38,432 nucleotides of DNA from CAZRUA01 sp964603125 (GTDB lineage Bacteria; Bacteroidota; Bacteroidia; B-17B0; Aurantibacillaceae): contig CAZRUA010000023.1 in NCBI GenBank assembly GCA_964603125.1, forward strand, positions 1 through 38,432, given 5' to 3'. This document shows positions 8,552 to 16,684 of this stretch, piece by piece. The position numbers and the translations under genes were made by a program. How positions within the stretch are numbered: the stretch's first letter is position 1; every line of letters starts with the position of its first letter. The notes below the pieces were generated by a model that worked only from the letters and a program-made list of their open reading frames with translations, was not told the DNA's origin and searched no databases.

Positions 8552-10447
8552 ATGAATTTACAAGTTTATTATAAGCTATTTTTCATAATACCTCTTGTTG
8601 GTTTTCTATTGAGTCTTTTTGTAAACTCAAAAAGAGAATTGATAATATCGCGTATCGCTTTTTTTACAGCAGGTACAAACCTACTAGCTTTATTAGGTTT
8701 TTTAATTTTATGGATTTATCAAGGTGGAAATAATTATAGTTGCAAGGAAATAATTCTTTTTGAAGGTACAAATAGCGAGTTTGCTATTGAAACATATTTC
8801 GATAAAATTTCCTCAATATACCTTACTGTAGGTTCACTCCTCATTTTTTTAATAACCATTTATAGCAGATATTATTTGCATCGTGAACAAGGGTATAAAC
8901 GTTTTTTCTCAACCATTTTGTTTTTTTATTTTGGATTTAATTTCACAATCCTTTCTGGTAGTTTAGCTACGTTGTTTTTAGGTTGGGAAATTTTGGGCAT
9001 ATCATCCTACTTATTAATATCTTTTTATCGCGATAGGTATTTACCCGTTAGAAATGCCTTAAAGGTATTTTCGATTTATCGAATTGGTGATGTAGGAATT
9101 ATCCTTGCTATTTGGGCATGTCATCATGTTTGGCATGAGAACATTTCCTTCGAGCAATTAAATAGTAAGACAGGGGTTCATGACCATCTTGTTACTCACG
9201 GGTCGCTGGGCGTTTTTATTGCGTTGGCTTTATTGCTTGCAGCTGCAGCTAAATCTGCCCAATTGCCATTTTCTTCATGGCTTCCTCGTGCAATGGAAGG
9301 CCCAACCCCATCAAGTGCTATTTTTTATGGCTCATTATCGGTTCATTTAGGCGTTTTTTTACTTCTTAGAACTACACCCCTTTGGGAAGAGCAAATATGG
9401 ATGAGGATTTTAATGGCTTTATTAGGGATTTGTACTAGTGTCATTGCTACAATGATAAGTAGGGTGCAATCGTCCATTAAAACGCAAATCGCTTACGCTT
9501 CTATCGCCCAGATAGGTTTAATTTTTGTTGAAATGGCTTTTGGCTTTTATAATTTAGCTTTATTTCATTTTGCCGGCAATGCCTTTTTAAGAACTTACCA
9601 ATTATTAATATCCCCATCAATCATTACTTATTTAATTAGGGAGCAGCTTTACAATTTTAAACCTAAAATGGTAAAAGTTGATTCAGTTTTTTGGAGGAAA
9701 ATTAAGTATGGCTTATATATCCAAAATCTTAGAGAGTGGAATTTGGATCAAGCTACGAGTAAAATTATTTTTAAACCTTTAAAGAGAATCGGAAACGCGC
9801 TAAATTTTTTGACATATAAAAATGTTTTGTTTTTTATATTGCCTTTAATGATATTTTCGTTTATTCTCTTTGTTTATGTTAATATTACAGAAGCTAACAC
9901 GTACTTCTTTTTACAATTAAAAAATTACTTACCCTATATTTTTTCCTTTTTTGCGCTTTTGTTAGTAATGAGGTCATTTGCCGAGAGAAAGTTTCCTCGA
10001 TTAGCATGGATTTTAATTTTGTTTAGCCATTTATGGATTGCCTTAGCGCTGTCATTTAAAGAAAATTATAATTTAAATCACTTGATTTTATATTTATCTG
10101 GAATTTTATCTGCTGGACTTATAGGTTATTTGTGCATTAACTATCTAAAAAGAATGGAAAAGGGATTAGTTGGTTTAGATATGTATTACGGACATGTGTA
10201 TGAATATCCTAAATTGGGTTTTGTGTTTTTGCTTTGTAGTTTGGGACTTATGGGATTTCCAATAACTACATCCTTTATTGGAGAAGAAATGTTATTTGGG
10301 CACATAAGTTTGGATCAGCCTTTTATAGCACTTATGTGCTCGGTAAGTTATATTATGACTGGAATAGCGCTAATGAGAATCTATGGAAGATTATTTATGG
10401 GACCACACATAAAAACCTATCACGAAAAGTCTGTTTTAACAGAGTAA
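8552..10447 (+). CDS. dabB: DabB, NuoL/antiporter-like membrane subunit of the DAB complex
   Basis: Polytopic inner-membrane protein (631 residues, about 13-15 hydrophobic segments) of the proton-conducting NuoL/MrpA family, here the DabB (MpsA-like) branch that energises DabA. Antiporter residues are visible: E146 in GWEILGISSYLL, D180 in RIGDVG, and K234 in AAAKSAQLPFSSWLP followed by PTPSSA. Where NuoL has IHAATMV this protein has IFYGSLSVHLG (H265). The Lys of the NuoL HAFFK motif appears as Arg (R347 in NAFLRTYQLL). The start directly abuts dabA, and no other complex I gene is present, which argues against a respiratory role. No clear terminator follows. Confidence 0.93.
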   Translation: MNLQVYYKLFFIIPLVGFLLSLFVNSKRELIISRIAFFTAGTNLLALLGFLILWIYQGGNNYSCKEIILFEGTNSEFAIETYFDKISSIYLTVGSLLIFLITIYSRYYLHREQGYKRFFSTILFFYFGFNFTILSGSLATLFLGWEILGISSYLLISFYRDRYLPVRNALKVFSIYRIGDVGIILAIWACHHVWHENISFEQLNSKTGVHDHLVTHGSLGVFIALALLLAAAAKSAQLPFSSWLPRAMEGPTPSSAIFYGSLSVHLGVFLLLRTTPLWEEQIWMRILMALLGICTSVIATMISRVQSSIKTQIAYASIAQIGLIFVEMAFGFYNLALFHFAGNAFLRTYQLLISPSIITYLIREQLYNFKPKMVKVDSVFWRKIKYGLYIQNLREWNLDQATSKIIFKPLKRIGNALNFLTYKNVLFFILPLMIFSFILFVYVNITEANTYFFLQLKNYLPYIFSFFALLLVMRSFAERKFPRLAWILILFSHLWIALALSFKENYNLNHLILYLSGILSAGLIGYLCINYLKRMEKGLVGLDMYYGHVYEYPKLGFVFLLCSLGLMGFPITTSFIGEEMLFGHISLDQPFIALMCSVSYIMTGIALMRIYGRLFMGPHIKTYHEKSVLTE

Positions 10448-10463
10448 TTTTACTTTGATACAG

Positions 10464-10490
10464 TTGATTCTTTTTTATTTTGTACATTTG
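10464..10490 (+). promoter_or_regulatory. psd promoter
   Basis: TTG (10464-10466), a 16-nt spacer and TACATTTG (10483-10490), the last an exact -7 box. It gives a leader of about 75 nt before the psd ATG and shows that psd is transcribed separately from the carbon operon. Confidence 0.7.
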
Positions 10491-10569
10491 AGCCTTAAAA
10501 AATAACCATTGTTTGATAAGTTTACTTGATTATTTATAGGTTTATTTAGCAAATAAAAACACAATTTAT

Positions 10570-11226
10570 ATGAAATTTCATAAGGAAGGCTATCCAACAC
10601 TATTTGTTACACTTATATTTTCGGCAATAATTATTTTTATTGCTCACTATTTCTTCCCAACTTTTGCTATTGCTCATTGGTTTGCTTATGTGTTAAGCGG
10701 ATTTTTGTTGATTGTAGTTTTGCAATTTTTCAGAAGCCCTAAGCGTGTTTATGTTACAGGAGATAATTTGGTGATTGCACCTGCGGATGGAAAAGTTGTT
10801 GTTATTGAAGAAACTACTGAAAACGAGTACTTTAAAGATAAACGTTTGCAAGTTTCAATATTTATGTCGCCTATAAATGTGCATAGTAATCGTTATCCTA
10901 TTGCTGGTAAAGTTGATTTTGTTAAATATCATGCAGGTAAATACCTTGCGGCTTGGGAACCTAAATCATCAACCGAGAACGAGCGTACTACAGTTGTTGT
11001 AGAGCATAAATCAGGTAAAAAAGTTTTGTTTCGTCAAATTGCAGGCGCTTTAGCTCGCCGTATTGTTATATACGCTAAAGAGGGACAGCAAGCTAACCAA
11101 TGCGAAGAATTTGGATTTATTAAATTTGGATCACGTGTTGATTTGTTTTTGCCTTTGGATGCGAAAATTAAAGTTGGTTTAAATGATGTGGTAAAAGGCA
11201 CTCAAAGTGTTATTGCTGAACTTTAA
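10570..11226 (+). CDS. psd: Phosphatidylserine decarboxylase proenzyme, short form
   Basis: Makes phosphatidylethanolamine from phosphatidylserine at the inner membrane. The 218-residue protein is the short Bacteroidota/archaeal-like class. Two N-terminal hydrophobic segments (about 11-30 and 35-54) are followed by the catalytic domain with PADG (71-74) and NVHSNR (103-108). The self-cleavage site is G187-S188 in KFGSRVD, where the Ser becomes the pyruvoyl group. The gene converges on dusB and the two stop codons overlap. No pssA gene is adjacent. Confidence 0.95.
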   Translation: MKFHKEGYPTLFVTLIFSAIIIFIAHYFFPTFAIAHWFAYVLSGFLLIVVLQFFRSPKRVYVTGDNLVIAPADGKVVVIEETTENEYFKDKRLQVSIFMSPINVHSNRYPIAGKVDFVKYHAGKYLAAWEPKSSTENERTTVVVEHKSGKKVLFRQIAGALARRIVIYAKEGQQANQCEEFGFIKFGSRVDLFLPLDAKIKVGLNDVVKGTQSVIAEL

Positions 11227-12212
11227 ACATTAACGTTTTCGTAACGAGGGGCAATACCATCTAATATTTCAATCAACTCTTCTAAACTATCCGAAGTTAC
11301 AAGCTTTAATCTAGTTTCCTTAAAGTGATTTAATCCTTTAAAGTAATTAGTATAGTGTCTTCGCATTTCAACTATTCCTAATTTATTGCCCTTCCATTCC
11401 GTTGATTTAATTAAATGGGTTTTGGCAACATCTACGCGTTGTTGAATTGTAGGAGGTGCAAGTTTTTCGCCAGTTGCAAAGTAATGTTTTACTTCATTAA
11501 AAAACCAAGGGTTTCCAATAGCAGCTCTGCCAATCATAATTCCGTCAACTCCATATTTGTTTTTATATTCCAAAGCTTTTTCGGGCGAATCAATATCGCC
11601 GTTCCCAAAAATGGGAATCTTAATGCGTGGATTGTTTTTTACTTTAGCTATCCATTCCCAGTTTGCCTCACCTTTATACATTTGAGCGCGGGTTCGTCCG
11701 TGAATACTCAAAGCTTTAATGCCAACATCTTGCAACCTCTCTGCTACTTCCATAATATTGATGCTTTTCTCATCCCAACCTAAGCGTGTTTTAACGGTAA
11801 CAGGTAAACGAGTTGAATTAACAACAGCTTTTGTTAAACGTACCATTAAATCAACATCTTTTAAAACACCAGCTCCTGCTCCCTTGCAAACTACTTTTTT
11901 AACCGGGCAGCCAAAGTTTATATCTAAAATATCTGGATTGGTAGCATCTACAATTTTAGCCGACATAGCCATTGCTTCCTCGTCTCCCCCAAAAATTTGT
12001 ATTCCAATAGGCTTCTCGTAATCAAATATGTCAAGTTTTTGGCGACTTTTAATAGCATCTCGAATTAAACCTTCACTCGAAATAAATTCGGTATACATTA
12101 AGTCAGCACCATTTTGCTTACACACATGTCTAAACGGAGGATCGCTTACATCTTCCATTGGAGCCAATAAAAGCGGAAATTCACCTATCTCAATATTATC
12201 TATCTTAACCAA
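11223..12212 (-). CDS. dusB: tRNA-dihydrouridine synthase (DusB-like)
   Basis: FMN- and NADPH-dependent enzyme that reduces uridines in tRNA. The TIM-barrel core begins IEIGEFPLLLAPMEDVSD, and the catalytic Cys sits in NFGCPVKKVVCKGAGAG (second Cys, about residue 109 from the chosen start). The reading frame is open to a TTG at 12236, but that codon lies inside the predicted -7 box and upstream of the transcription start. A TTG at 12212 places Val-Lys-Ile-Asp directly after the initiator, as in relatives, so I prefer it (329 residues). No ATG is available. The stop overlaps the psd stop by 4 nt within TTTAAA. Confidence 0.92.
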   Translation of the reverse strand: MVKIDNIEIGEFPLLLAPMEDVSDPPFRHVCKQNGADLMYTEFISSEGLIRDAIKSRQKLDIFDYEKPIGIQIFGGDEEAMAMSAKIVDATNPDILDINFGCPVKKVVCKGAGAGVLKDVDLMVRLTKAVVNSTRLPVTVKTRLGWDEKSINIMEVAERLQDVGIKALSIHGRTRAQMYKGEANWEWIAKVKNNPRIKIPIFGNGDIDSPEKALEYKNKYGVDGIMIGRAAIGNPWFFNEVKHYFATGEKLAPPTIQQRVDVAKTHLIKSTEWKGNKLGIVEMRRHYTNYFKGLNHFKETRLKLVTSDSLEELIEILDGIAPRYENVNV

Positions 12213-12223
12213 AAACTTAATTT

Positions 12224-12231
12224 TATATTTG
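12224..12231 (+). promoter_or_regulatory. -7 box of the CPBP gene
   Basis: TATATTTG, an exact -7 box, ends 15 nt before the ATG at 12247. No TTG is seen at the proper distance upstream, so the promoter may be weak or activator-dependent. It lies immediately next to the oppositely directed dusB -7 box. Confidence 0.5.
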
Positions 12232-12233
12232 TA

Positions 12234-12262
12234 CAAAAATACTCAAATGAATAACAACTCAA
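12234..12262 (-). promoter_or_regulatory. dusB promoter
   Basis: On the minus strand TTG (12260-12262), an 18-nt spacer and TATTTTTG (12234-12241) match the consensus exactly. Transcription would begin near 12228, which rules out the TTG at 12236 as the dusB start. Confidence 0.7.
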
Positions 12263-13188
12263 CATATAAAATGCCTATTTGGCTTTTTTTCGGTATAGGT
12301 TTAGTATGGATTTTATTATTCGCACTTTTTCAACTCGCGGCAAGTATTGTAGCCATGAGTAATCCAGATTTAATGGATACAGGTAAAATGAGCGGTTTTA
12401 TGTCGCAAATATTACAAATTGGTGCCGCTGTTTTTATGTTTGTTTTAGTACCTGTTATATTAGCTTGGGCTTCAACACATGCAAAATTGAAATATTTGCG
12501 TATGTATAAATTTCCAAAGCTACAATACATTGGTTTGGCTGTTGTAATTATGCTGGTTGGAATGTTAGTAGTAGCAATGCTTGGAGTGGTTAATGCAAAT
12601 ATTCCTATTTCTGGAGGATTTAAAGATTGGGCAATGGGTTTTGAAAAAATGGCTTCCGATCAAATGGGAGTTTTTATGAATGATAAATCAATTGGTAATT
12701 TGGTTTTGAATTTAATTACCGTAGCGTTTTGTGCAGGCTTAACAGAGGAAATATTTTTTAGAGGTTTGCTGCAACGTAGTTTTGCCGATATGGGCGTAAA
12801 TAAGCATGTTGCAGTTTGGTCTATTGCTATTTTGTTTAGTGCTTTTCATTTGCAATTTATGGGCTTTTTACCACGTATTTTTTTAGGCGCTTTATTGGGT
12901 TACTTATATGCTTACACAAATAATTTATGGGTTCCAATATTGGGGCACACTTTTAATAATGCATTTGCAGTTGTGGCAAGTTATGTAATGGGAGATAATC
13001 CAGAAGATACTCCTAAAGCAGGCAGTGGTGATGCAATGACTTGGGTTTTAGGGATTATTGCCTTGGTAGCTGTTATTGGTCTTTTCGTTATGCTTAAAAA
13101 ATTAGCAGATAAGGATGAGCCTGAGCCTGAATTTGGTAAACCAGTAACCACATCTAACGTTAATCCAGGGGATTTAACTCCTCTATAA
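12247..13188 (+). CDS. CPBP-family intramembrane metalloprotease (CAAX protease/Abi type)
   Basis: Inner-membrane protein of 313 residues with about eight hydrophobic segments. The three conserved motifs of the family (PF02517) are present: EEIFFRG with E167-E168 and R172, FSAFHLQF with H201, and HTFNNAF with H234 and N238. Together they make up the intramembrane metal site. The start is the ATG at 12247, supported by the -7 box 15 nt upstream. The frame is open further upstream, but that part is antisense to dusB. Physiological substrate unknown; bacterial relatives act in peptide maturation, self-immunity or anchoring. The C-terminal 20 residues are soluble and acidic/proline-rich. Confidence 0.9.
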   Translation: MNNNSTYKMPIWLFFGIGLVWILLFALFQLAASIVAMSNPDLMDTGKMSGFMSQILQIGAAVFMFVLVPVILAWASTHAKLKYLRMYKFPKLQYIGLAVVIMLVGMLVVAMLGVVNANIPISGGFKDWAMGFEKMASDQMGVFMNDKSIGNLVLNLITVAFCAGLTEEIFFRGLLQRSFADMGVNKHVAVWSIAILFSAFHLQFMGFLPRIFLGALLGYLYAYTNNLWVPILGHTFNNAFAVVASYVMGDNPEDTPKAGSGDAMTWVLGIIALVAVIGLFVMLKKLADKDEPEPEFGKPVTTSNVNPGDLTPL

Positions 13189-13213
13189 ATAGTTTTAAAT
13201 TATTTTTCGTGTC

Positions 13214-13257
13214 AAATTGACCCTAAATTGCCCGTGGCATATTATTAGCCAATGGCC
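13214..13257 (+). promoter_or_regulatory. Structured upstream region of lon
   Basis: Three signals lie within 45 nt. There is a tandem repeat of AAATTGACCC and AAATTGCCCG (13214-13223 and 13225-13234), spaced about one helical turn. There is an inverted repeat TGGC-N9-GCCA (13235-13251). TGGCATATTATTAGC (13235-13249) has the GG/GC spacing of a sigma-54 -24/-12 promoter, with imperfect flanking bases; its start would fall near 13261, 18 nt before the lon ATG. No exact TAnnTTTG box is present here. The regulatory reading is inference. Confidence 0.4.
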
Positions 13258-13278
13258 TAGTACATTATTATTTTAAAT

Positions 13279-15732
13279 ATGTTTGAAAACCCAAAAATAG
13301 CCTTTGAACACATGGTTGAGGAGGAAACTGATTTTATACCATTATTATCTAATGAAGATGAAGCAGTGATGAATTCGGAGAAATTTCCTGATGTACTGCC
13401 AATATTACCGTTACGTAATACTGTGCTTTTCCCAGGTGTAGTTATTCCAATAACTGTTGGACGCGATAAATCCATTAATCTTATTAAGGAAGCAAATAAG
13501 GGTGATAAAACCATAGGTGTTATCGCTCAAAAAAACGATACTGTTGAAGATCCTAGTACTGATGATTTAAATCGTATAGGAACAATTGCGCATATTATTA
13601 AGGTTTTGCGCATGCCGGATGGCAATACTACGGTTATTATTCAAGGTAAACGTCGTTTTGCAATTGATGAGTTTTTGCAAAGCGAACCTTATTTTAAAGC
13701 TAAAATATCTAACATTGTTGAAGATCGCCCTAAAGCAGATGATAAAGAATTTGATGCTTTGGTTTCGTCATTAAAAGATAGCGCTGTTCAAATTATTAAG
13801 CAAAGCCCACAAATACCCACTGAAGCTAGTTTTGCGTTAAACAACATCGATAGCCCTTCTTTCTTAATTAATTTTATTTGTAGTAATTCAACTGTTTCTT
13901 CCAGCGAAAAACAAATTTTGCTTGAAATTTCTGATTTACGCGAGAGAGCAACCCAAGTACTTGGAATTCTGAGTAAAGAAATTCAAATGCTAGAGTTGAA
14001 AAATCAAATTACTAATAAAGTAAAGGTTGATTTAGATAAACAGCAACGTGATTATTTTCTTACTCAACAAATGAAAACCATTCAAGAAGAATTGGGTGGA
14101 ACTAATTATGAGCAAGAGATTAATGAGTACGTTGAGCGCGGTGCAAAAAAAACTTGGCCTGCTGAAGTAAAAGCAGTTTTTGAAAAGCAAGTTCAAAAGT
14201 TGCAACGTATGAATCCTAATGCTGCAGAGTATTCTATTCAATGTAATTATGTGGAGCTATTGCTTGATTTACCATGGCAAGAGTACACAACAGATAATTT
14301 TGATTTAAAACATGCTGAAGAAGTTTTAGAAGAGGATCATTTTGGTTTAGAAAAAGTGAAAGAGAGAATTTTGGAACATTTAGCAGTTTTAAAATTAAAG
14401 GGAAATTTAAAATCACCAATTATTTGTCTGTATGGTGCTCCTGGAGTTGGAAAAACATCTTTAGGAAAAAGTATTGCGCGAGCTTTAGGTCGTAAATATG
14501 TGCGCATGAGTTTAGGTGGATTAAAAGATGAAAGTGAAATTCGCGGTCATCGTAAAACCTATATAGGCGCTATGCCTGGCCGAATTTTACAAAATTTAAA
14601 AAAGGTTCAGTCTAATAATCCTGTGTTTATTTTAGATGAAATAGATAAAGTGGGTGATGATCATCATGGTGATCCATCTTCCGCTTTACTTGAAGTTTTA
14701 GACCCGGAACAAAACACAACTTTTTACGATAATTTTTTAGAGTTAGATTATGATTTGAGTAATGTAATGTTTATTGCAACAGCAAACTCATTGCAATCTA
14801 TTCAACCAGCCTTGCGCGATAGAATGGAAATTATTGAAGTAAATGGCTATACTACCGAAGAGAAATTGGAGATTGCTAAGCGCCATTTGGTTCCAAAACA
14901 AACGGAAGAAGCTGGGTTGAAAAAATCGCAATTGAAGTTAAGTGATAAAGTTATTGAAAAAATAATTGAAGATTACACTCGAGAAAGCGGAGTAAGAAGT
15001 TTAGAAAAACGAATAGCAAAAGTTGCTCGTGTTGTTGCTAAAGAAGTGGCATTGGAAAATACAATACCTAAAATTACAGAAGCCGAGTTAGGTAAAATAT
15101 TCGGACCATCACATAGTAAAGATAAGTATCAAGGAAATGATGTGGCTGGTGTAGTAACAGGTTTAGCGTGGACAAGTGTAGGTGGAGATATTTTGTTTAT
15201 AGAGTCTAGCATTAGTAGGGGCAAAGCTCAAAAGCTTACACTTACTGGTAATTTGGGAGATGTGATGAAGGAAAGTGCAGTAATTGCCTTAGAGTTTTTA
15301 AAATCGCACTGTGATTGGTTAGATTTGAATTACGATGTTTTTGATAATTGGAATGTACATGTTCATGTGCCAGAAGGTGCAACACCTAAAGATGGACCAA
15401 GTGCCGGTATAGCAATGTTAACAGCTCTTGCAAGTGTATTTACTCAGCGTAAAGTAAAACGTAATTTAGCCATGACTGGTGAAATTACGCTTAGAGGTAA
15501 AGTTTTACCTGTTGGCGGAATAAAAGAAAAGCTTTTAGCTGCTAAACGCGCGGGTATTAAAGAAGTTATTCTTTGTGTTGATAATAGAAAAGATGTTGAA
15601 GATATAAAGGCAGATTACTTAAAGGGATTAACTTTCCACTACGTTGAAAATATGCGCGAAGTAATTGATGCAGCTTTGCTTAAAGAAAAAGTAAAAGGTG
15701 CAATCAACTTAAATGTTGAAGAGAAAAAGTAA
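13279..15732 (+). CDS. lon: Lon ATP-dependent protease
   Basis: Cytoplasmic AAA+ protease for damaged and regulatory proteins, 817 residues, full length. The N-terminal substrate domain begins LPILPLRNTVLFPGV (about 40-54). The AAA+ module has Walker A GAPGVGKT (386-393) and Walker B FILDEID (450-456). The serine-lysine dyad is S708 in PKDGPSAG and K751 in GGIKEKLLAAKR, 43 residues apart as in E. coli. An acidic 35-residue N-terminal extension precedes the domain. The start is ATG in an A/T-rich context. A strong terminator follows. The unusual upstream region suggests stress or activator control. Confidence 0.98.
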   Translation: MFENPKIAFEHMVEEETDFIPLLSNEDEAVMNSEKFPDVLPILPLRNTVLFPGVVIPITVGRDKSINLIKEANKGDKTIGVIAQKNDTVEDPSTDDLNRIGTIAHIIKVLRMPDGNTTVIIQGKRRFAIDEFLQSEPYFKAKISNIVEDRPKADDKEFDALVSSLKDSAVQIIKQSPQIPTEASFALNNIDSPSFLINFICSNSTVSSSEKQILLEISDLRERATQVLGILSKEIQMLELKNQITNKVKVDLDKQQRDYFLTQQMKTIQEELGGTNYEQEINEYVERGAKKTWPAEVKAVFEKQVQKLQRMNPNAAEYSIQCNYVELLLDLPWQEYTTDNFDLKHAEEVLEEDHFGLEKVKERILEHLAVLKLKGNLKSPIICLYGAPGVGKTSLGKSIARALGRKYVRMSLGGLKDESEIRGHRKTYIGAMPGRILQNLKKVQSNNPVFILDEIDKVGDDHHGDPSSALLEVLDPEQNTTFYDNFLELDYDLSNVMFIATANSLQSIQPALRDRMEIIEVNGYTTEEKLEIAKRHLVPKQTEEAGLKKSQLKLSDKVIEKIIEDYTRESGVRSLEKRIAKVARVVAKEVALENTIPKITEAELGKIFGPSHSKDKYQGNDVAGVVTGLAWTSVGGDILFIESSISRGKAQKLTLTGNLGDVMKESAVIALEFLKSHCDWLDLNYDVFDNWNVHVHVPEGATPKDGPSAGIAMLTALASVFTQRKVKRNLAMTGEITLRGKVLPVGGIKEKLLAAKRAGIKEVILCVDNRKDVEDIKADYLKGLTFHYVENMREVIDAALLKEKVKGAINLNVEEKK

Positions 15733-15750
15733 TTGTATTTACTACAAACA

Positions 15751-15782
15751 AAAAATCCTACTAATTTTTAGTAGGATTTTTT
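15751..15782. terminator. Bidirectional terminator between lon and a T9SS cargo gene
   Basis: A 10-bp perfect stem (15754-15763 with 15769-15778), extendable by A-T pairs on both sides, with A runs on the left and six T on the right. It serves the converging lon and the minus-strand gene ending at 15802. Confidence 0.9.
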
Positions 15783-15801
15783 GTTTTAGTTTAAATCAAG
15801 T

Positions 15802-16581
15802 TTAATGTTCTACAACTAATTTTTTAGTAGTTACAATTTTATCATTTATAATTAAACTGTAAAAGTATAAACCATCGGATAAGCTTGATACATCTAAGTT
15901 TGCTTTTCCTTCGTTTCCAGTAAGTTTTAACTCTTTAATTTGAGCTCCTAACATATTATATACTTTTATTGAAGCAGTATTTGGATTAAAATTAAAATCG
16001 TATTTAATACTTGTTACCGTATTTGATGGATTTGGCTGAGCATTACTCATTTGAAAGTTTTTAGTATCTAATTTAACTAAACCTATTGCGCAGTTTACAA
16101 CGGTATAGTCAATACGAACGCTAATTGAGTCAGAAACATTATTCACGTCATAAACCGTATATAAAACTGAACTAGTTCCACAGCAAGTAGCAAATAAATT
16201 CGAATTTACATTATCAAAATCGGCACGTAAACCATAAGTTCCTTGCCCATTTGGTAATTGCCCATTAGCAGCAATATTTAAATTACCACTAACGGTATTA
16301 ACTGGCTGGTAACACGTTGAGCCTGAGCAAAAATAAATGTCTGGAGCCTCAGCACATGGTGGAGTGCTTAAAACATATTTTTTAACTTTTAAAGTTATTT
16401 GTGAGGCGGTTAAGTTTTTTAAAGTTAAATCAGTTGATGTAGTAGGATCACCCGAATTTACAGTTAAACTATAAACCGCTTGAGCTGGGGTTGTAGTACC
16501 AGCTTCGTATACAGCAAAAGATTGTGCTTTTGAAAATAGAGATAAACCTAAAGCAATTGTTAAAGTAAAAATTTTTTTCAT
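15802..16581 (-). CDS. Secreted protein with T9SS type A sorting domain
   Basis: Protein of 259 residues. The signal peptide covers residues 1-19 (MKKIFTLTIALGLSLFSKA) and is followed by a Thr/Ser-rich, beta-strand-rich region. This central part holds several Cys (ceAP, YFCSGSTCYQP, FATCCGTSS, VNC) that could form disulfides. The last 80 residues are a type A C-terminal sorting domain: a PNPSNT start, IKVYNMLGAQI in the middle, and SDGLYFYSLIIND with KKLVVEH at the end. It is therefore exported by Sec, then across the outer membrane by T9SS and processed. The function of the mature part is not recognised. Confidence 0.9.
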   Translation of the reverse strand: MKKIFTLTIALGLSLFSKAQSFAVYEAGTTTPAQAVYSLTVNSGDPTTSTDLTLKNLTASQITLKVKKYVLSTPPCAEAPDIYFCSGSTCYQPVNTVSGNLNIAANGQLPNGQGTYGLRADFDNVNSNLFATCCGTSSVLYTVYDVNNVSDSISVRIDYTVVNCAIGLVKLDTKNFQMSNAQPNPSNTVTSIKYDFNFNPNTASIKVYNMLGAQIKELKLTGNEGKANLDVSSLSDGLYFYSLIINDKIVTTKKLVVEH

Positions 16582-16602
16582 TCTTAAGTTGTTTTAACAG
16601 GG

Positions 16603-16633
16603 CTAAGGTAGAAAAAAAGAACATAAAATGCAA
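16603..16633 (-). promoter_or_regulatory. Probable promoter of the T9SS cargo gene
   Basis: On the minus strand TTG (16631-16633), a 20-nt spacer and TACCTTAG (16603-16610), which has one mismatch to TAnnTTTG. The leader to the ATG at 16581 would be about 15 nt. Confidence 0.5.
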
Positions 16634-16684
16634 GAAATCAGATAGAAGCTTCGGATATAATTTAATAATTTGATTTTAAATGAA

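Noticed and set aside
8552..10447. Reading dabB as complex I subunit NuoL
   Set aside because: No other nuo gene is present, the start abuts dabA, and signature positions follow the DabB branch.
11415..12021. Two open frames on the plus strand inside dusB
   Set aside because: They are antisense to a well-conserved enzyme, with no promoter or family match.
12028..12246. Upstream extension of the CPBP protein frame
   Set aside because: It runs antisense through dusB, and a -7 box at 12224-12231 lies before the ATG at 12247.
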